This document shows positions 34,258 through 49,150 of a stretch of 64,000 nt of DNA, one piece after another (the first letter of the stretch is position 1; every line of letters starts with the position of its first letter). Position numbers and translations under genes: made by a program. The notes under the pieces were generated by a model, which saw only the letters and a list, made by a program, of their open reading frames with translations, had not been told where the DNA came from and searched no databases. The DNA comes from Drechmeria coniospora (Eukaryota > Ascomycota > Sordariomycetes > Hypocreales > Ophiocordycipitaceae), in assembly GCF_001625195.1 (NCBI RefSeq), contig NC_054390.1, forward strand, positions 5,491,222 to 5,555,221. The letters are read 5' to 3'.

Positions 34258-35339
34258 AATGAGAGGGTAAAGGGTGCGGCGATGAACAAAGGACGCAGAC
34301 GTCCACGGTCCTCCACGACGAGACGAGTCTGCTGTATTCCAGCTGTATTCAAGCGCACCCAGGGGAGATGCGATGAGGAGCACCGGCAACTAGGATGGGA
34401 TTATCCTCCCACGACGATCCCTCGGGCACGCCCCGTTGATAACATGAAAAGCAGCCGCGTGTATGCTATAATACGATGTACTTGCAGCAAGTGACTGGAG
34501 GATCCGTCTCTACTACCCTGCCTAGCACAGTAGTTACTCTACTCTGTAGCTCTAGTTACACATATGCCATTACTGCACGAGAAGCCTTCCAGGCACTCAT
34601 ATGCATAGTACAGATGTTGACTGCATGAATGTGTTCAATTACATTACATGTACATGACGGATCGCTGCGATCAAAAAGCCAGCGTGTGACGACATGGCCA
34701 ATGAGATGGCATGTGGAGAAACCGACAACAAGGCTGATGATTCGTCTGTGGATACAATGTGGAGGCACAGACCCGAACCGTGACAGGCCTTGCGTACACG
34801 TATCGGGATTCGCTCTTATCACCACGTGATGCGGCATCTCCCGCAGCGGCCCAGTAGCGGATGGATAAGGCGACTAGCAAAGGTCAGAAGTGTCGTGGTT
34901 GGTGCTTTCGGCCAGCCAGGAGAGCTCCCAACTTTGCACCCATTTTGTCTCTCCCCGCCTCGCCTCTTCACCCTGCACACCTTGCTTGCGTGTCTGGTCC
35001 TGCCGACTTGGGACAAGCATTCGGTACGCCCCTACAGCCTTTTGCCTTTCGGTCATCTGCCCTCATGTAGATGCCTCCAGGCCTAGGCTAGCCGACAAGC
35101 GGTAGGTATCCCTCCTCCAAACGTCCCTACCGCGCTGCGCCGCGCCGCTCCCATCCGTCTCCATCATCTGCGTTCGCATCGCGCCGCCATCTCGGAGCTG
35201 CTTCAGGCGGCCACGATAATCCACGCGGCCTCCCGAGCGGACAATCACCTCGCCGATCCATGTGCTTTCTTTCCCCTTTGTCGAGCCGTCGAGAACCCCG
35301 TCGGCTGACGCCCTAGTCCTTGCTGGCCAGTCCACGAGC
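34258..35339. other. Intergenic, promoter and 5' leader of SIN3
   Basis: No coding region is recognisable in these 1.1 kb. Only a few GTAC words occur (about 34480, 34640). The pyrimidine-rich stretch from about 34950 to 35300 probably belongs to the SIN3 promoter or leader. Confidence 0.5.
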
Positions 35340-38300
35340 ATGAACAACCAGAACCTCCACGGCCGCAACGGCGGTGCGCCGCCCTACGACCGCGAGCGCG
35401 AGCGCGAAATGGAGGATCGGCATCGAGCCATGCAACAACACGAGGAAATGCGACGTGATCAAGAACGGGAGCGCGAACGCGATCGAGAAAGAGACCGGGA
35501 CCGAGAGCCTGCCGACCGATACCAATCAACCCCCCATCAGAGCAGCGCCGGCTCCATCCCCATCCACCAACCTGTGGCCTCGAGGATACCGGGTGCCATA
35601 CACAGCCCTGGAGGACTCCTGGCGAACCACAATGGTGGTGCTCCCTCGACACACCTCGGCGCTCCCCCGGGACCAATGGCCAACTTTGGCGGGCCCCTGC
35701 AGAGCGAGCACAACCGACCCCCCATGCAACAGCATGCAGCCGGCTCGCAGCACCAGATGTTTGCGCCAATACCGCACCCGCAGCCTCCTCCCAACCCACC
35801 CCAGACTGCTCCGACCGGACCGACCGCCGTGTTCGGTGGTCCGTTGCAGCAGCAGCAGCAGCAGCAGCAGCAGCCGCCTCCGCCGCCGCCGCCGTCGACG
35901 CAGTCGCAGCCGCCTCAACAAGCCCAGCAGGACGGCCAGCGAGGCGCGAAGCCGCCCGCCGCCCCCATCGTGGGTATGACGCCTGCTGGCCACCAGATTC
36001 CCGGCGGCATCACGCAGGGCCAGCAGCCGATCCTAAACGTACGTCACCTTTCGTTCATCCCTTGAACCTTCTCTCCATTTTTTGTTTTGCCCAGGAACCG
36101 ATATGAGCATGGTGGCCGAAAAGAACAAACACACGTCTAGCCTGGTCTGGTGGCCTTTTTTTGACGTTTATCACTGCATCCACCACCCACTTTTCGTCCG
36201 ACCTACCGTTTTCCATTACAAGAACTCTGCCCTGTCCTCCTCTGCCCCTCCCAGCCCTTTCTCCTCTGCACCACACATCCTTTCGGCCCCCCTCTACCGA
36301 GGCGAGGGTACCGCAGTCACCAACACCTCTGGTCAAGTCGCTCTCGAGCCTTTAGAGCCTCTCGAGCCAGTGGCCTGTGACGGATGATGCCTCTGCTCGA
36401 GGATATGTCGCCCTGCGGCGATGTGCCGCACGGTGCTTTCTGCCACGGTGCCAGCCAGGCGATGCAGGTCTGTCTGCGACGATCATTTTCAACATGAGAT
36501 TCGACATGGCATCACCGTCGTCAAGCGCATGGCAGGACTCGCATGGAACGGAAGCTGATGTTTTACTCGCACAGGATGCCCTGACGTACCTCGATCAAGT
36601 CAAGGTGCAATTCCATGACCAGCCGGATGTGTACAATCGCTTTCTTGACATCATGAAGGATTTCAAAAGCCAGGCGTGAGTTTTGCCCCTTCCTCGAGTT
36701 CCAGCGAGAGCAGGACTGACATGACGGGACAAACCCAGCATCGACACACCCGGCGTCATCAACCGCGTATCCGAACTTTTCGCCGGTCATCCCAACCTGA
36801 TTCAAGGTTTCAATACCTTCCTCCCTCCCGGCTACAGGATCGAGTGTGGTGCCGGAAACGATCCCAACACGATCCGTGTCACCACACCCATGGGTACTAC
36901 GGTGCAGTCGATTGCGGGTCGTGGAGTCCAAGGTGATGGCCCTCCTGGCCAGCCGCTGTTCCCAGACCGTGGTGGTCAGTGGCAGCAGCGCCCGCAGCAC
37001 AGCATCGAGAGCCCCGAGGCCAACTTCAGCACCCCTCCTCAGAATGGCGGCAGCCTCTTCGTTCAGGCGGCAGCCCAGAGCGGCTCCTTCGAAGGTGCCG
37101 CCCAGAGAACGGCCGCTCAAGTGCTGGGTGCTGCCGGTGCCGCCGGCGGGCCAAACGCGCGCGGAGCCCAAACACCGGTCCCCGCCGGAGGCCCTGGAGG
37201 TGTGAATGGAGCCCTCAACCAGGCCAACCTCGAACGCCGAGGTCCGGTCGAGTTTAACCACGCCATCAGCTACGTCAACAAGATTAAGGTTTGCTTTCTG
37301 CCCCCCGCCGTCCTGTTTCCCTCGTGTGTTTTGGAGCTGACGTGCGGCAGAATCGTTTCCAGGATAAACCCGAGATCTACAAGCAATTCCTCGAGATCCT
37401 GCAAACCTATCAGAGAGAGCAGAAGCCCATCCAGGACGTCTATGCCCAGGTCACGGCCCTCTTCAACTCGGCCCCTGATCTCCTCGAGGACTTCAAGCAG
37501 TTCCTGCCCGAGTCGGCCGGCCAGGCCAAGGCGACGCCTGGACGAACGGACGAGGGCGCGCCGTCGGGACCGAGCCACACTCCCCAGCCCGGTATGAGAG
37601 ACGGCCAGAAGATGCCACCCCTCGGAAGCTTCGCGCCTCCCGCGAGCGCGAGCAAGGACAACAAGAAGCGGCCCCGCGCGGACAAGCAGGGTCAAAATGC
37701 TGATGCATTGCTAGCCGAAGCCTCCAGCCGCCTCCCCCAGCCTGGCCTCAACGGCAACAAACGAGCCAAGTTGACTCATGCCAGGGGCGCTGGTGACGCT
37801 TCGGCCATGGAGCCGACCCTTACACCCGTCATGCCCGAGCCTTACCCGCCGCAGTCGACCGTCACCTCCAGCCAGGAAGAGATCGCCTTCTTCGAGCGCG
37901 TCAAAAAGTTCCTGAGCAATCGGTCGTCGATGAACGAGTTCCTCAAGCTGTGCAACCTGTTCAGCCAGAACATCATCGACAGGAACACCCTGTTCCATAA
38001 GGGAGCGCTGTTCATTGGTGCCAACCCGGACCTGATGGCCTTCTGGAAGTCGTTTGTCGGCGTCGAGTCCGGCGACGTCATGATCGACAACCGTCCCGCG
38101 CCGCCGACGGATAAGTTGTCGCTAAGCAACTGTCGCGGCTACGGACCCAGCTATAGGCTCTTGCCGAAGAGGGTAAGACGATTGTCGTCCCAACGTCGAT
38201 TTCCCCCGTCCTGACTGACGTGCGCCAGGAACGCCTCAAGGCTTGCAGCGGCCGGGATGAGTTGTGCAACTCGGTCCTCAACGACCAGTGGGCCTCGCAC

Positions 38301-40516
38301 CCAACCTGGGCGAGCGAGGACTCCGGATTTGTCGCCCATCGCAAGAACCAGTTTGAGGAGGGCTTGCATCGGATCGAAGAGGAGCGTCACGACTACGACT
38401 TCAACATCGAGATCAACCTCAAGTGCATCCAGCTCCTCGAACCGGTCGCCCAGCAGATGCTGGCCATGACCCCGACTGAGCGAGAAACGTTCCACATGCC
38501 CGCTGCACTGGCCGGCCAGAGCACGTCCATCTTCAAGCGCATCTGCAAGAAGATCTACGGCGAGAAGGGCATAGACGTGGTGAACGACATGTTCAGCCAT
38601 CCGTTCGACGTCGTTCCGGTCCTGCTCGCTCGCATGAAGCAGAAGGACGAGGAGTGGCGCTTCTCGCAACGCGAGTGGGAGAAGGTCTGGCACGCGCAGA
38701 CGGACAGCATGTACCTCAAGAGCCTCGACCATATGGGCATTCTTGTCAAGAACAACGACAAGAAGAGCCTGACGGCCAAGCATCTGGTTGATGTTATCAA
38801 GACGAAGCACGAGGAGCAGCGCCGCGAACGCGCCCTGCACGGCAAGTCGCCACGCCACCAGCTCGTTTGGAACTTTGGCGACAAGGACCTCGTCCTCGAC
38901 ATACTTCGACTCATGATGCTCTATCCTCTTCACAGCGGGCAGCACAGCGCCCAGGAGAAGGAGCGGCTTCTCGAATTTTTCGAGTCGTTCATGACCGGCT
39001 TCTTCGACCTGAACGAGGATGTCGTGCAGGACCGCGTTCCGAAGATTCCGCCCGACTCTGCCGAGGAGGAGGTGGAGGATTCTGTACCCGCGGAGCTGAC
39101 GAACGGTCGCAGCAGGCGAAACGGGAAGAAGGGAGACCTTCTTCGAGGCGTCCTCGACCCCGGCCGCAACGGCAGCAAGCCGCGGAGCCACAAGGAAGAC
39201 AGCGTGGCGTATGGCAGCAAGGAAACAACGCCCGACATTGGCTCGGTAAACGAGGAAGACATGCCTGACGCGCCCGACGAGAATGCTGGACCCGAAGTCT
39301 CCAACGAGCGCTGGATGCCGACGGTGCCCAAGGCGGTCGTCTTCGGCGGCGACGACGACAACCTTCTGAATGCCGACGGCGAGCTGAAAGCGGACGGCTT
39401 CTTCCGCCGCCCTTGGTACAATTTCTTTTCCAACCAGACAATCTTCGTCTTCTTCAGCATCCTCCACAATGTCTACAACAGACTGTCGGAGCTCAAGGGC
39501 TCCAAGGACTTTGTGGCCCGTGAAGTCGAGCGGCTGAGCAAGCCGAAGCCTTCGCGAGACATTGGCTTCGCCGACACCGTCATGAACTACTTCGACGCCA
39601 GCGATGAGCCGGAGAAGTATTGGTCCAAGACGGTTGAGCTGGTGGAGGATTACATCACCGGCGACGTGGATGAGACGCGGTACCAGGAGGTGCTTCGCCA
39701 CTACTACCTCAAGAAGGGTTGGAAACTGTATACGATCCAGGACCAGCTTAAGACGCTCTGCCGGCTGGCCCTCACGTGCAGCAGCACCGACGCGAAGGAG
39801 AAGACGCCGGACTTGATCCATCAGTACTTTGCGAACCGCGAGAAGGAGGAAACCTCGTACCAGACCGAGATCAGCGCGCGGAAGTTTGCGGAAAAATGTG
39901 TCAAGGATGGCGATATTTTCGTCATCTGCTGGGTACGTACACGGCAAAGGTCGAGAGATGAGGCGTTGGCGCTGACACGATGCAGTTTCCGCAGAAGTTG
40001 GAAGCCACGGTGCGCTGGCTTCAGCGTTCCGACACGACCTTTTACATGGACGAGATGCAGATGCGTGAGCGTTGGCAATACTACATTTCGTCCTTCATCC
40101 GCGTGGAGCCCACCGAGGGTATCCCGCGGTCGAAGCTGCAGAAGGTGGTGCTCACCCGCAACTTGCCCTCGGGCGACAACGAGTCGGACGAGGACCACAT
40201 CCCGAAGCCGGTCGCATACCAGGAAGACCTTACCACAAGCATCTGCCTTCGGACTTCCAAGATGGTCTGGGCACCTGGCACGTCCGAGTTTTTCATATAC
40301 GACCAATCGCCTAGGACGGCCGAGAAGCGTGAGCGGCAGGAGAAGGTCTCCAAAGCGCTCAGCAGCCTTCGCGAGAGCAAGCTGCTCGAGAAGCTGGTGC
40401 ACAATCCGCCTTGGGCCAAGGACATGAGCCAGGAGGAGGTGCGTGAGCACAACACCAACTTTGCCACATGGAAGGACGAGGGTGTCGTCCTCGACCTGGC
40501 CAGCCGGGCGGAGTAA
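35340..40516 (+). CDS. SIN3: Sin3 transcriptional corepressor scaffold
   Basis: Sin3 assembles the Rpd3-type histone deacetylase complex in the nucleus. Six exons (35340-36038, 36575-36675, 36739-37288, 37351-38172, 38229-39932, 39986-40516) give 1468 residues. The first 233 residues are low complexity: an RERERD-type charged run, Pro/Gly-rich sequence and nine glutamines from a CAG tract at 35847-35873. PAH1 starts at about residue 234 ([20 protein letters not shown]), PAH2 at about 437 ([20 protein letters not shown]) and PAH3 at about 627 ([15 protein letters not shown]). The HDAC-interaction domain follows across intron 4 ([38 protein letters not shown]), then the conserved C-terminal region ([20 protein letters not shown]). 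The first intron, 536 bases, is by far the longest in the window. The start [10 protein letters not shown] was chosen over an in-frame ATG at 35262. Confidence 0.94.
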
Positions 40517-41197
40517 AGCGCGCAAGGGAAGGTGAAATTCTGGGATGATACCGTCTGGAGCTGTGGATATCCCGCTCTTCTTTTTGTGTGGACTGGCTGG
40601 CCGCCGTTCTGTTTGCGATGCACCCTTGGGGGCGTCGCAGTAGGGCGCTATCTGGTCCCCAGTCTCCCTTTGCGAATGCCGTCATGCCACCCTTGACAGC
40701 AATCGAGTGTGGGAGCGCACGCCATGGCTTTCTTCACGACGAGCACTGGACAGCTGAGCTGGCAGGATGGGGTTGATCCAGGGACGGGGTGTTGTCCTCC
40801 AGACAATGTGGCGTATGCGATGGGCTGGGCGCTGCGTAATGTTTTATTGTTGTATGATTCTAGAGCGAAGGTGCTTCTATGGTAATAGCGTTACTTTCGA
40901 CGCAGTCAAGTCCTGAAGCGTCGAGCCTGTCTATTGCACGTGCACCCGAATGATGGTGGAATCTTGCCACCCGCTAGCCTTTATGACATGATGTCCACGC
41001 TGGCGTTGCAAAGAGCATGATAAATGGGAACATGAGAGGTGAAATTTTGCCCAGACTTTTTCTCCTCCCTCTCAGGGCGGCAGACGCTGGGGACCTGCCT
41101 TCAATGAAAATTGCACTACATATACTCGTACCGCCAGCCGTTTTTCAAAGACAAGGACGCGCCAACGACGGGGGCGTCTCCACAAACAATCCATCCA
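40517..41197. other. Convergent intergenic region, no gene seen
   Basis: It holds the 3' ends of SIN3 (+) and the thiolase gene (-) and no recognisable coding sequence or repeat. Confidence 0.55.
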
Positions 41198-42623
<1,426 letters not shown>

Positions 42624-44641
42624 GGTGGGCGTAGACTGCTTTTCGATTCTCTGTCGATAAAGACGGAGGGATAAATCAAGACGAGGTATTGGAACAGCGA
42701 AGATGGAATCGGAGGAAGGTGGTGGGCGTGAGAGAGCTTTCATCAAAACCAAGCAAAAGTCGTGAGTCGTGACCAGCGGTTGCGTTGGGGTGGGCGGGGC
42801 TCCTTCTGGCTTAGCGGCATCGGCGACATCGACAGTACGAATTGTAAGTACAGTTAAGTACGTACTTACAGTATACGTAAGTACTTCATGCCTATACAGT
42901 ACAATCTGCACCACAAACAAAGTACTTGTACGAAGCAGGTGTACAAGCACGGAGTACGGAGTACAGGTAGTATTAACTATTACATGTGAACACGTGAAAT
43001 ACGTACAGTATACTTTCATGCAATACCGTGATAGGCACGTACATTATTCTACCGGTCGCATGTACCATGGAAATGTTGTAACAGATAGGTGCACGTTCTA
43101 CGGAGGACTACGGAGTAGTACAAGAACAAGAACAACAGAGTTAGTATGTTATGCGCTGGCAGAACCCCGTCTCAACATCACGTTGGCTTTCCTGGTCTCC
43201 CTGGACCGATACTCAAAACAGGGAAAGTACGTATATGTACTTCCTCATGTACAGACTACAGTACTAGGAAGTACATGCATGTAAAATCCCAGAGATCGAT
43301 CCCTCAGGTGATGTATCCAGGATGCCCGAACGGAGACTCAACGTACAGCAACCATCGGTACATTGACTGGTTGCCAGCCGGGGCTCGTAAACAATACGCC
43401 CGCGTGATTCGATCGCGATTCTCTCTCAAACCAGCCGCAGATGCATGTAAGTACTTGAGGTCTACATGAGTGCCAACCAGCGGTAGCCATCAGCATGGCG
43501 TGTCTATCCGAAATGTCTCCATGTTAATTAACACGCGCATGCAATAGTGGATTGTGTGGGTCATTGGGAGGCTTGTCTGATTTGCAGTCTGCAGTCCACT
43601 CACGCGGCAGATCGCGTACATGTACTTATCAGCACTTACTTCCAGTCCCTACTGCAGCCAGCAGGTAGGTAATAAGTACCTATACTCTTTAATTAGTGAC
43701 GGGTACTCAGTACTGTACATTCCTCCTTGCGAGTGCCAACGCGGTTGATTACAGCGTAAGCCTGCACGGTTCGGAGAACACAGGATAAGTCCTGATGAAA
43801 TGCTCATCTACAATGTGCATGTAAATGAAACGTATTTTACCTTACACACATGCACTTAGACCTACATGTGCTCGTTGAATAATTACCTGTGCTTGATCGA
43901 CCTGGGACGCCTTGTTCTTGCTCGAGTTCGTATTCGTATTGTGACGGCTCTGACATGTTCAGCACAATTACCGCGACTGCTAGGCCTTGTACCTGATCGT
44001 TTTCAGTGGATGAATCCACTGTCTACCTGCGGCAGGCACAACTACAAGTACATGCACTGATAGAACTTCTACTTGAGTAAGTATACTTCGTGCTCTGTGC
44101 TCCGTGCTGTAGAGGACATGTATTTACAGCAGAAAACTTGTACAGAGTTCACTTCACCTACGTACGGAGTGCTGGGTAGGAATCCATATTAGTGTTCATC
44201 ACTTACATTCACATGTACATTGCAGCGGAACCATGTGCCGTCGTAGAAAACACTCAGGTAACCCTTTGAAATCGTGACTGACGATGGGTCGTACGCGGTG
44301 CAACACGACAAGCCCATCAATAGTCGTGGGGGGCGACGGGCTGTTCAGGACACTCCTTACAAGTTGCCGCTGTCAGACGGATGATCGAACGGCTTTCTTC
44401 CAAGGCCGGGCCACTGTGGCGCCACCCATTTCAGCCACAGACAACATTCTCGGTAGCCGCAGGCGGGGCGCTTCGGCCTTGGATTGTTGGCTGGAGCTCG
44501 CCACACGTGACACAGCCTCGCAGCTCGGATCTCGAAAAAGTTACGGAAGCTCAAGTTTCATGCCCTCGGCGAGACCACCATTTCGATTGTGCGTCGCCAG
44601 TCAAACGACCCTTCGGCGCGTACCATCCCGTCACCTGCAAG
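42624..44641. other. Divergent 2-kb spacer rich in GTAC-type repeats
   Basis: It lies between the starts of ERG10 (-) and SNU114 (+). From about 42.84 to 44.23 kb it is dense in GTAC words, with GGAGTACGGAGTAC at 42951-42964. No gene is recognised. About 200-400 bases next to each gene are free of these words and look like promoters. Confidence 0.6.
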
Positions 44642-47600
44642 ATGGATGACCTCTATGACGAGTTAGGCCCCCCGAGCCGAGAGTTTCCTTGCGGATCGTG
44701 GCATCGCTGACCGAGAACAGGTTTGGCAACTTCATCGGCGAGGAGGCCGCGTCCGAGGAAGCGTCCGAGGCGGGCGTGAACGCAGGCGACTACCTGTACG
44801 ATGACGAAGCCGACAGACCGGATGGGGGAGCAGGCGATGAGCTGATGGAAGTCGATGGTGCCTATCCGCCACTCCGTTGCTACCCCAACTGGTTCAAGAT
44901 GCTGATGGGAGACATGTCATAGATGGCCCGTCCAATGCCGTCATCCTGCACGAGGATAAGCAGTATTACCCGACGGCCCAGCAAATTTACGGCGAAGAAG
45001 TCGAAACGCGGGTCGAAGACGAAGATGCCCAGCCCCTTACGGAGCCTATCATCGCACCAGTCGAGATCAAAAAGTTCAACATCGAAGAGGCGGACCTTCC
45101 CCCCGTCTTCTTCGACCGGGGCTTCATGTCGGACTTGATGAACTTTCCGGAACAGACGCGAAACGTCGCGCTCGCCGGTCACTTGCACCACGGAAAGACG
45201 GCCTTCATGGACATGCTTGTCATGGAGACGCACGACATCTCCGACAGACTAGACCGGCGGAGCGGTCGTAAACGCGACGAGAAGCTGCGATATACAGACA
45301 CCCATATCCTGGAGCGTGAGAGGGGCATCTCGGTCAAATCGGCGCCCATGAGCCTCGTCCTGCAGAGTACCAAGGGAAAATCCCACCTCGTCAACATCAT
45401 CGACACCCCCGGCCACGTCAACTTCGTTGACGAGGTCGCCGCCTCATTACGGCTCGTCGACGGTGTTTGCCTCGTCGTCGACGTCGTCGAGGGCGTTCAG
45501 GTCAACACGGAACAAATCATCAAGCACGCCGTCTTGCAAGACATGCCCATGACCCTCATCATCAACAAGATGGATCGTCTCATCCTCGAGTTGAAACTCC
45601 CCCCCAAGGATGCCTACTTCAAGCTCAAGCATGTCGTCGAAGAGGTCAACACGGCCATCGCCAACGCCGCCCCGGCGAAGGCTGTTTCCAACCGCATCAG
45701 CCCGGAGAAAGGGAACGTCCTCTTCGCTTGCACCGATTTTGGTTGGTGTTTCACCATCCAGTCCTTTGCCAAGATGTATGCCACCCAGTACGGCGACGTG
45801 AACGTCGACGAATTCGCGAGACGGCTCTGGGGCGACGTATTCTTCAATCCCAAGAAGCGCAGCTTCACCAGAAAGCCCGTCGAGGACAACGCCTCCCGAT
45901 CCTTTCTTCACTTCATCCTCGAGCCCGTCTACAAACTCTTCACCCACTCCATCAGCGACAGCCCTGCCGAGTTGAAAACGGTTCTCGAGAAGCTTGGAAT
46001 TCAGCTGAAGCCCTCGCAGTACAAGGCTGACGCCAAGGTGATCCTGAAGCTCGTCTGCGAGCAGTTCTTCGGCCCATCCACCGGCTTCGTCGACATGGTG
46101 GTGCAGCACATTCCGTCGCCCGTCCGAGGGGCCGACCGCTTCCTCGAGCGTTACTACAGCGGCCCTTTGGACACCAAGATTGCAAGCTCGATGAAGGAGT
46201 GCGACGCCGACGGGCCACTCGTCGTCCACGTCACCAAGCTGTTCAGCAGTTCAGATGCCAAAAGCTTCTACTCGTTTGGCCGCGTCTTGAGCGGCACCGC
46301 GCGACCCGGCATGCCCGTGCGTGTTCTGGGCGAGGGGTACTCGCTGGACGACGAAGAAGATATGGTCTCGTCGTCGATCGGCGAGGTTTTCATCGGCGAA
46401 ACGAGATACAACATCCCGACCGATGGCGTCCCGGCTGGCAACCTCGTTCTCCTCGGCGGCGTCGACAACTCCATCGTGAAGTCGGCCACCATCATGGCGC
46501 CAAAGCTTCCAGATGACGAAGATGCCTATATTTTCCGACCCGTCACCCACTTCACCGAATCCGTCCTGAAAATTGCCGTCGAGCCCATCAACCCATCCGA
46601 ACTACCCAAGATGCTGGACGGCCTGCGCAAGATTCAAAAGTCGTACCCGCTCATCAACACCAAGGTGGAAGAGTCGGGAGAGCACATCGTCATCGGCACG
46701 GGAGAACTCTACATGGATTGCGTCCTGCACGACCTGCGGCGTCTGTACGCCGACATGGACATCAAGGTTTCCGATCCCGTCACCCGATTCTGCGAGACGG
46801 TGGTGGAGACGTCTGCGACGAAGTGCTACGCTATCACGCCGAACAAGAAGAACAGGATCACCATGGTGGCGGAGCAGCTCGAGAAGGGCATCTCGACCGA
46901 TATTGAGACCGGCGCCGTCAATATTCAGGATCCTATTCGCAAGACGGCCAAGCATTTCGAGGACCAGCACGGATGGGACAAACTGGCGGCGCGAAGCATC
47001 TGGGCTTTTGGGCCGGAAGACAACGGACCGAATATCCTGCAGGACGACACCATCCCCACGGATGTAAGTTTGGCGACGGCAACGCCCGAGGGTGCAACGG
47101 AAGGGCTAACCTAGCCGGCAGATTGACAAGAAGCTCCTGGGCACCGTTCGGGAGTCCATCCGGCAGGGATTCAGCTGGGCCACGCGCGAGGGGCCCTTGT
47201 GCGAGGAACGTAAGTGTGCCGACGATGGCGACGACCTTGACAGTTCACGCGCTGACGACCTTAGCCATCCGCAACACCAAGTTCAAGGTGACGGATGTCG
47301 TGCTGGCCAACGAAGCGATCTACCGCGGCGGTGGACAAATCATCCCGACGTCCCGAAGAGCGTGCTACTCTTCCTTCCTGATGGCGTCCCCACGGCTCAT
47401 GGAGCCCGTCTACGCGGTCTCCGTCACGGGGCCGGAAGATTCCTACATGGAAGTGTACAACGTGCTGGCGCGGCGGCGAGGGCACGTGCTGTCGGACGGC
47501 CCCGTGGCCGGCACGCCCCTCTACCGCGTCAATGGGCTCCTGCCGGTGATTGACAGCTTCGGGTTCGAGACGGATCTGCGGATCAAGACGCAGGGCAGCT

Positions 47601-47830
47601 CCATGGTCAGCATGGTGTTCGACAGCTGGAGCATCGTGCCGGGCGACCCCCTGGACCGGGAGCAGGTGATACGACCGCTGCAGCCGGCCTCGACGCAGGC
47701 GACGGCGAGAGACTTTGTGCTCAAGACGAGGCGACGCAAGGGCTTGAGCGAGGACGTGAGCGTCAAGACCTTCCTCGAGCCCGAATTCTACAGTTCACTG
47801 ATGGAGAGCGGCATGCTGGGCGATGCTTGA
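44642..47830 (+). CDS. SNU114: U5 snRNP GTPase Snu114 (EF-2-like splicing factor)
   Basis: Snu114 is the GTPase of the U5 snRNP that controls spliceosome activation and disassembly together with Prp8 and Brr2. Five exons (44642-44661, 44721-44857, 44923-47063, 47122-47209, 47265-47830) give 983 residues. The first exon is only 20 bases, and its join gives [15 protein letters not shown], the characteristic Snu114 start. An acidic N-terminal domain precedes the GTPase: G1 [10 protein letters not shown] (about 137-146), [13 protein letters not shown]3 [11 protein letters not shown] and G4 NKMDRL (about 267). The variant G1 GHLHHGKT, instead of GHVDHGKT of EF-2, and the acidic N-terminus separate it from translation elongation factor 2. 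Domains II-V follow, with [14 protein letters not shown] and, after the last intron, [20 protein letters not shown] and [15 protein letters not shown] near the end. Confidence 0.95.
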
Positions 47831-49150
47831 CCGCCGCTTTTCCACCGCGGTTTCTTGGCGTGGGCGGGCACATGGAGGTAACGGCGATGCGGAGTCGTTT
47901 GGCTGCAATCGGTAACGGGATATGATTGCCATTTGCCACTTGTCATTTGTACATATGCGTGCGTTCAGGGAAGTTGGGTGAACGGGGATTGGCGGCATGA
48001 CGACGGGCCCGGGAACCATCATCTCCGCAGATTTGCATCAGTAGCGTTCCAGACGACAAGTTATTTCCCTCGAGCTTCATGGAGACGGGGGTACACCATG
48101 TCCACATCGTTCGTCTAACGCACGTGCAAGAGGGCATTTTTATCTCTTAGCGTGAATGGCGTCATCCAGTCTTTCTGATGTCTGTCCGTGCGGCAACGAT
48201 CGTCGAGCTACACGCTTGGCTTTGTCGTTCAGAAGGCTTGGACGAGGCAAATAAATCGCTTCGTAATAACCCTCGTACACCGATCTACGTACGACTGGTT
48301 ACTGCACGCCTAGCCTTGCTTACCTACCCCACCCCGCGGAATGGCCGCCAAGTATGTTGAACAGTTTGGGCAGAATCTCTCGACCAAAGCCTCGGCACGT
48401 CGGGGGTTTTCCGGAGTAAGATTCCGGTACGCTTTTCTCATGTATTCATGCTCGTGATTCTCGCCTCCTCGACTCATGCTTTCACTCCCGCCCCTCCGAT
48501 ATGGCGCTGCTGATGGGAAGGATGGTCAACAGACCATAACCATGTTGTAATTGGGTTCGTCCTGTTGTGACACAGGCCGAGTAATGTAGCAATGAGATGT
48601 CAGGCGATCATGACTGGGTTTGAGTGCGAATTCAACCGCCAAGATTCACAGCGGATTAACATCGTTCAACCAGCCCGGCCGACCTTGGAGGAATCGCAAC
48701 ATGCGTACTTGCAAGTAGGCATATTGTCATCTGGAAACGGCAGGGCCCACACGCCTGCGCCAGAACGCAGCATCGGACGGAGGCCGGGACGAACGACGAA
48801 TCGTGTGAGGTGATATCCACGGTGGAAATGAATCAGTCTAGAGAGACGAGCCAGAGGGCCAGTAGGCTAGCTGCAATGCTGGATCCAGCGATGAGGTTGC
48901 ATTGGCTCATTCGGACCAGCCAAGGCCCATGGTTCGCGGCGATGCCGAGGCAATGCCCCTGACCAGCAGCTTGGTCGATGTGACTTGGGTTGCCTTGGTC
49001 CGAGTAGTACTTTCTCGCGCCTCCTGGAATCTGGCCAGGAACGTCATTACGACGCGAGCAGACCCCCATACCCTTGATAAGTCGTGCTCATCTTGTTGGT
49101 GGGAAAGCACAGAGCAACTCTCGAGCGCTCACGACGGTGTGGATTCCAAG
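47831..49150. other. Intergenic, no gene seen
   Basis: These 1.3 kb of ordinary composition contain the 3' untranslated region of SNU114 and the promoter of the GMC gene. The GMC reading frame remains open back to 48902, but that part lacks the conserved start and would displace the signal peptide. Confidence 0.5.

Noticed and set aside
38151..39947. Minus-strand open frame of 598 codons
   Set aside because: It lies antisense to SIN3 exon 5, whose domains are unmistakable; in GC-rich fungal genes the opposite strand often stays open by codon bias.
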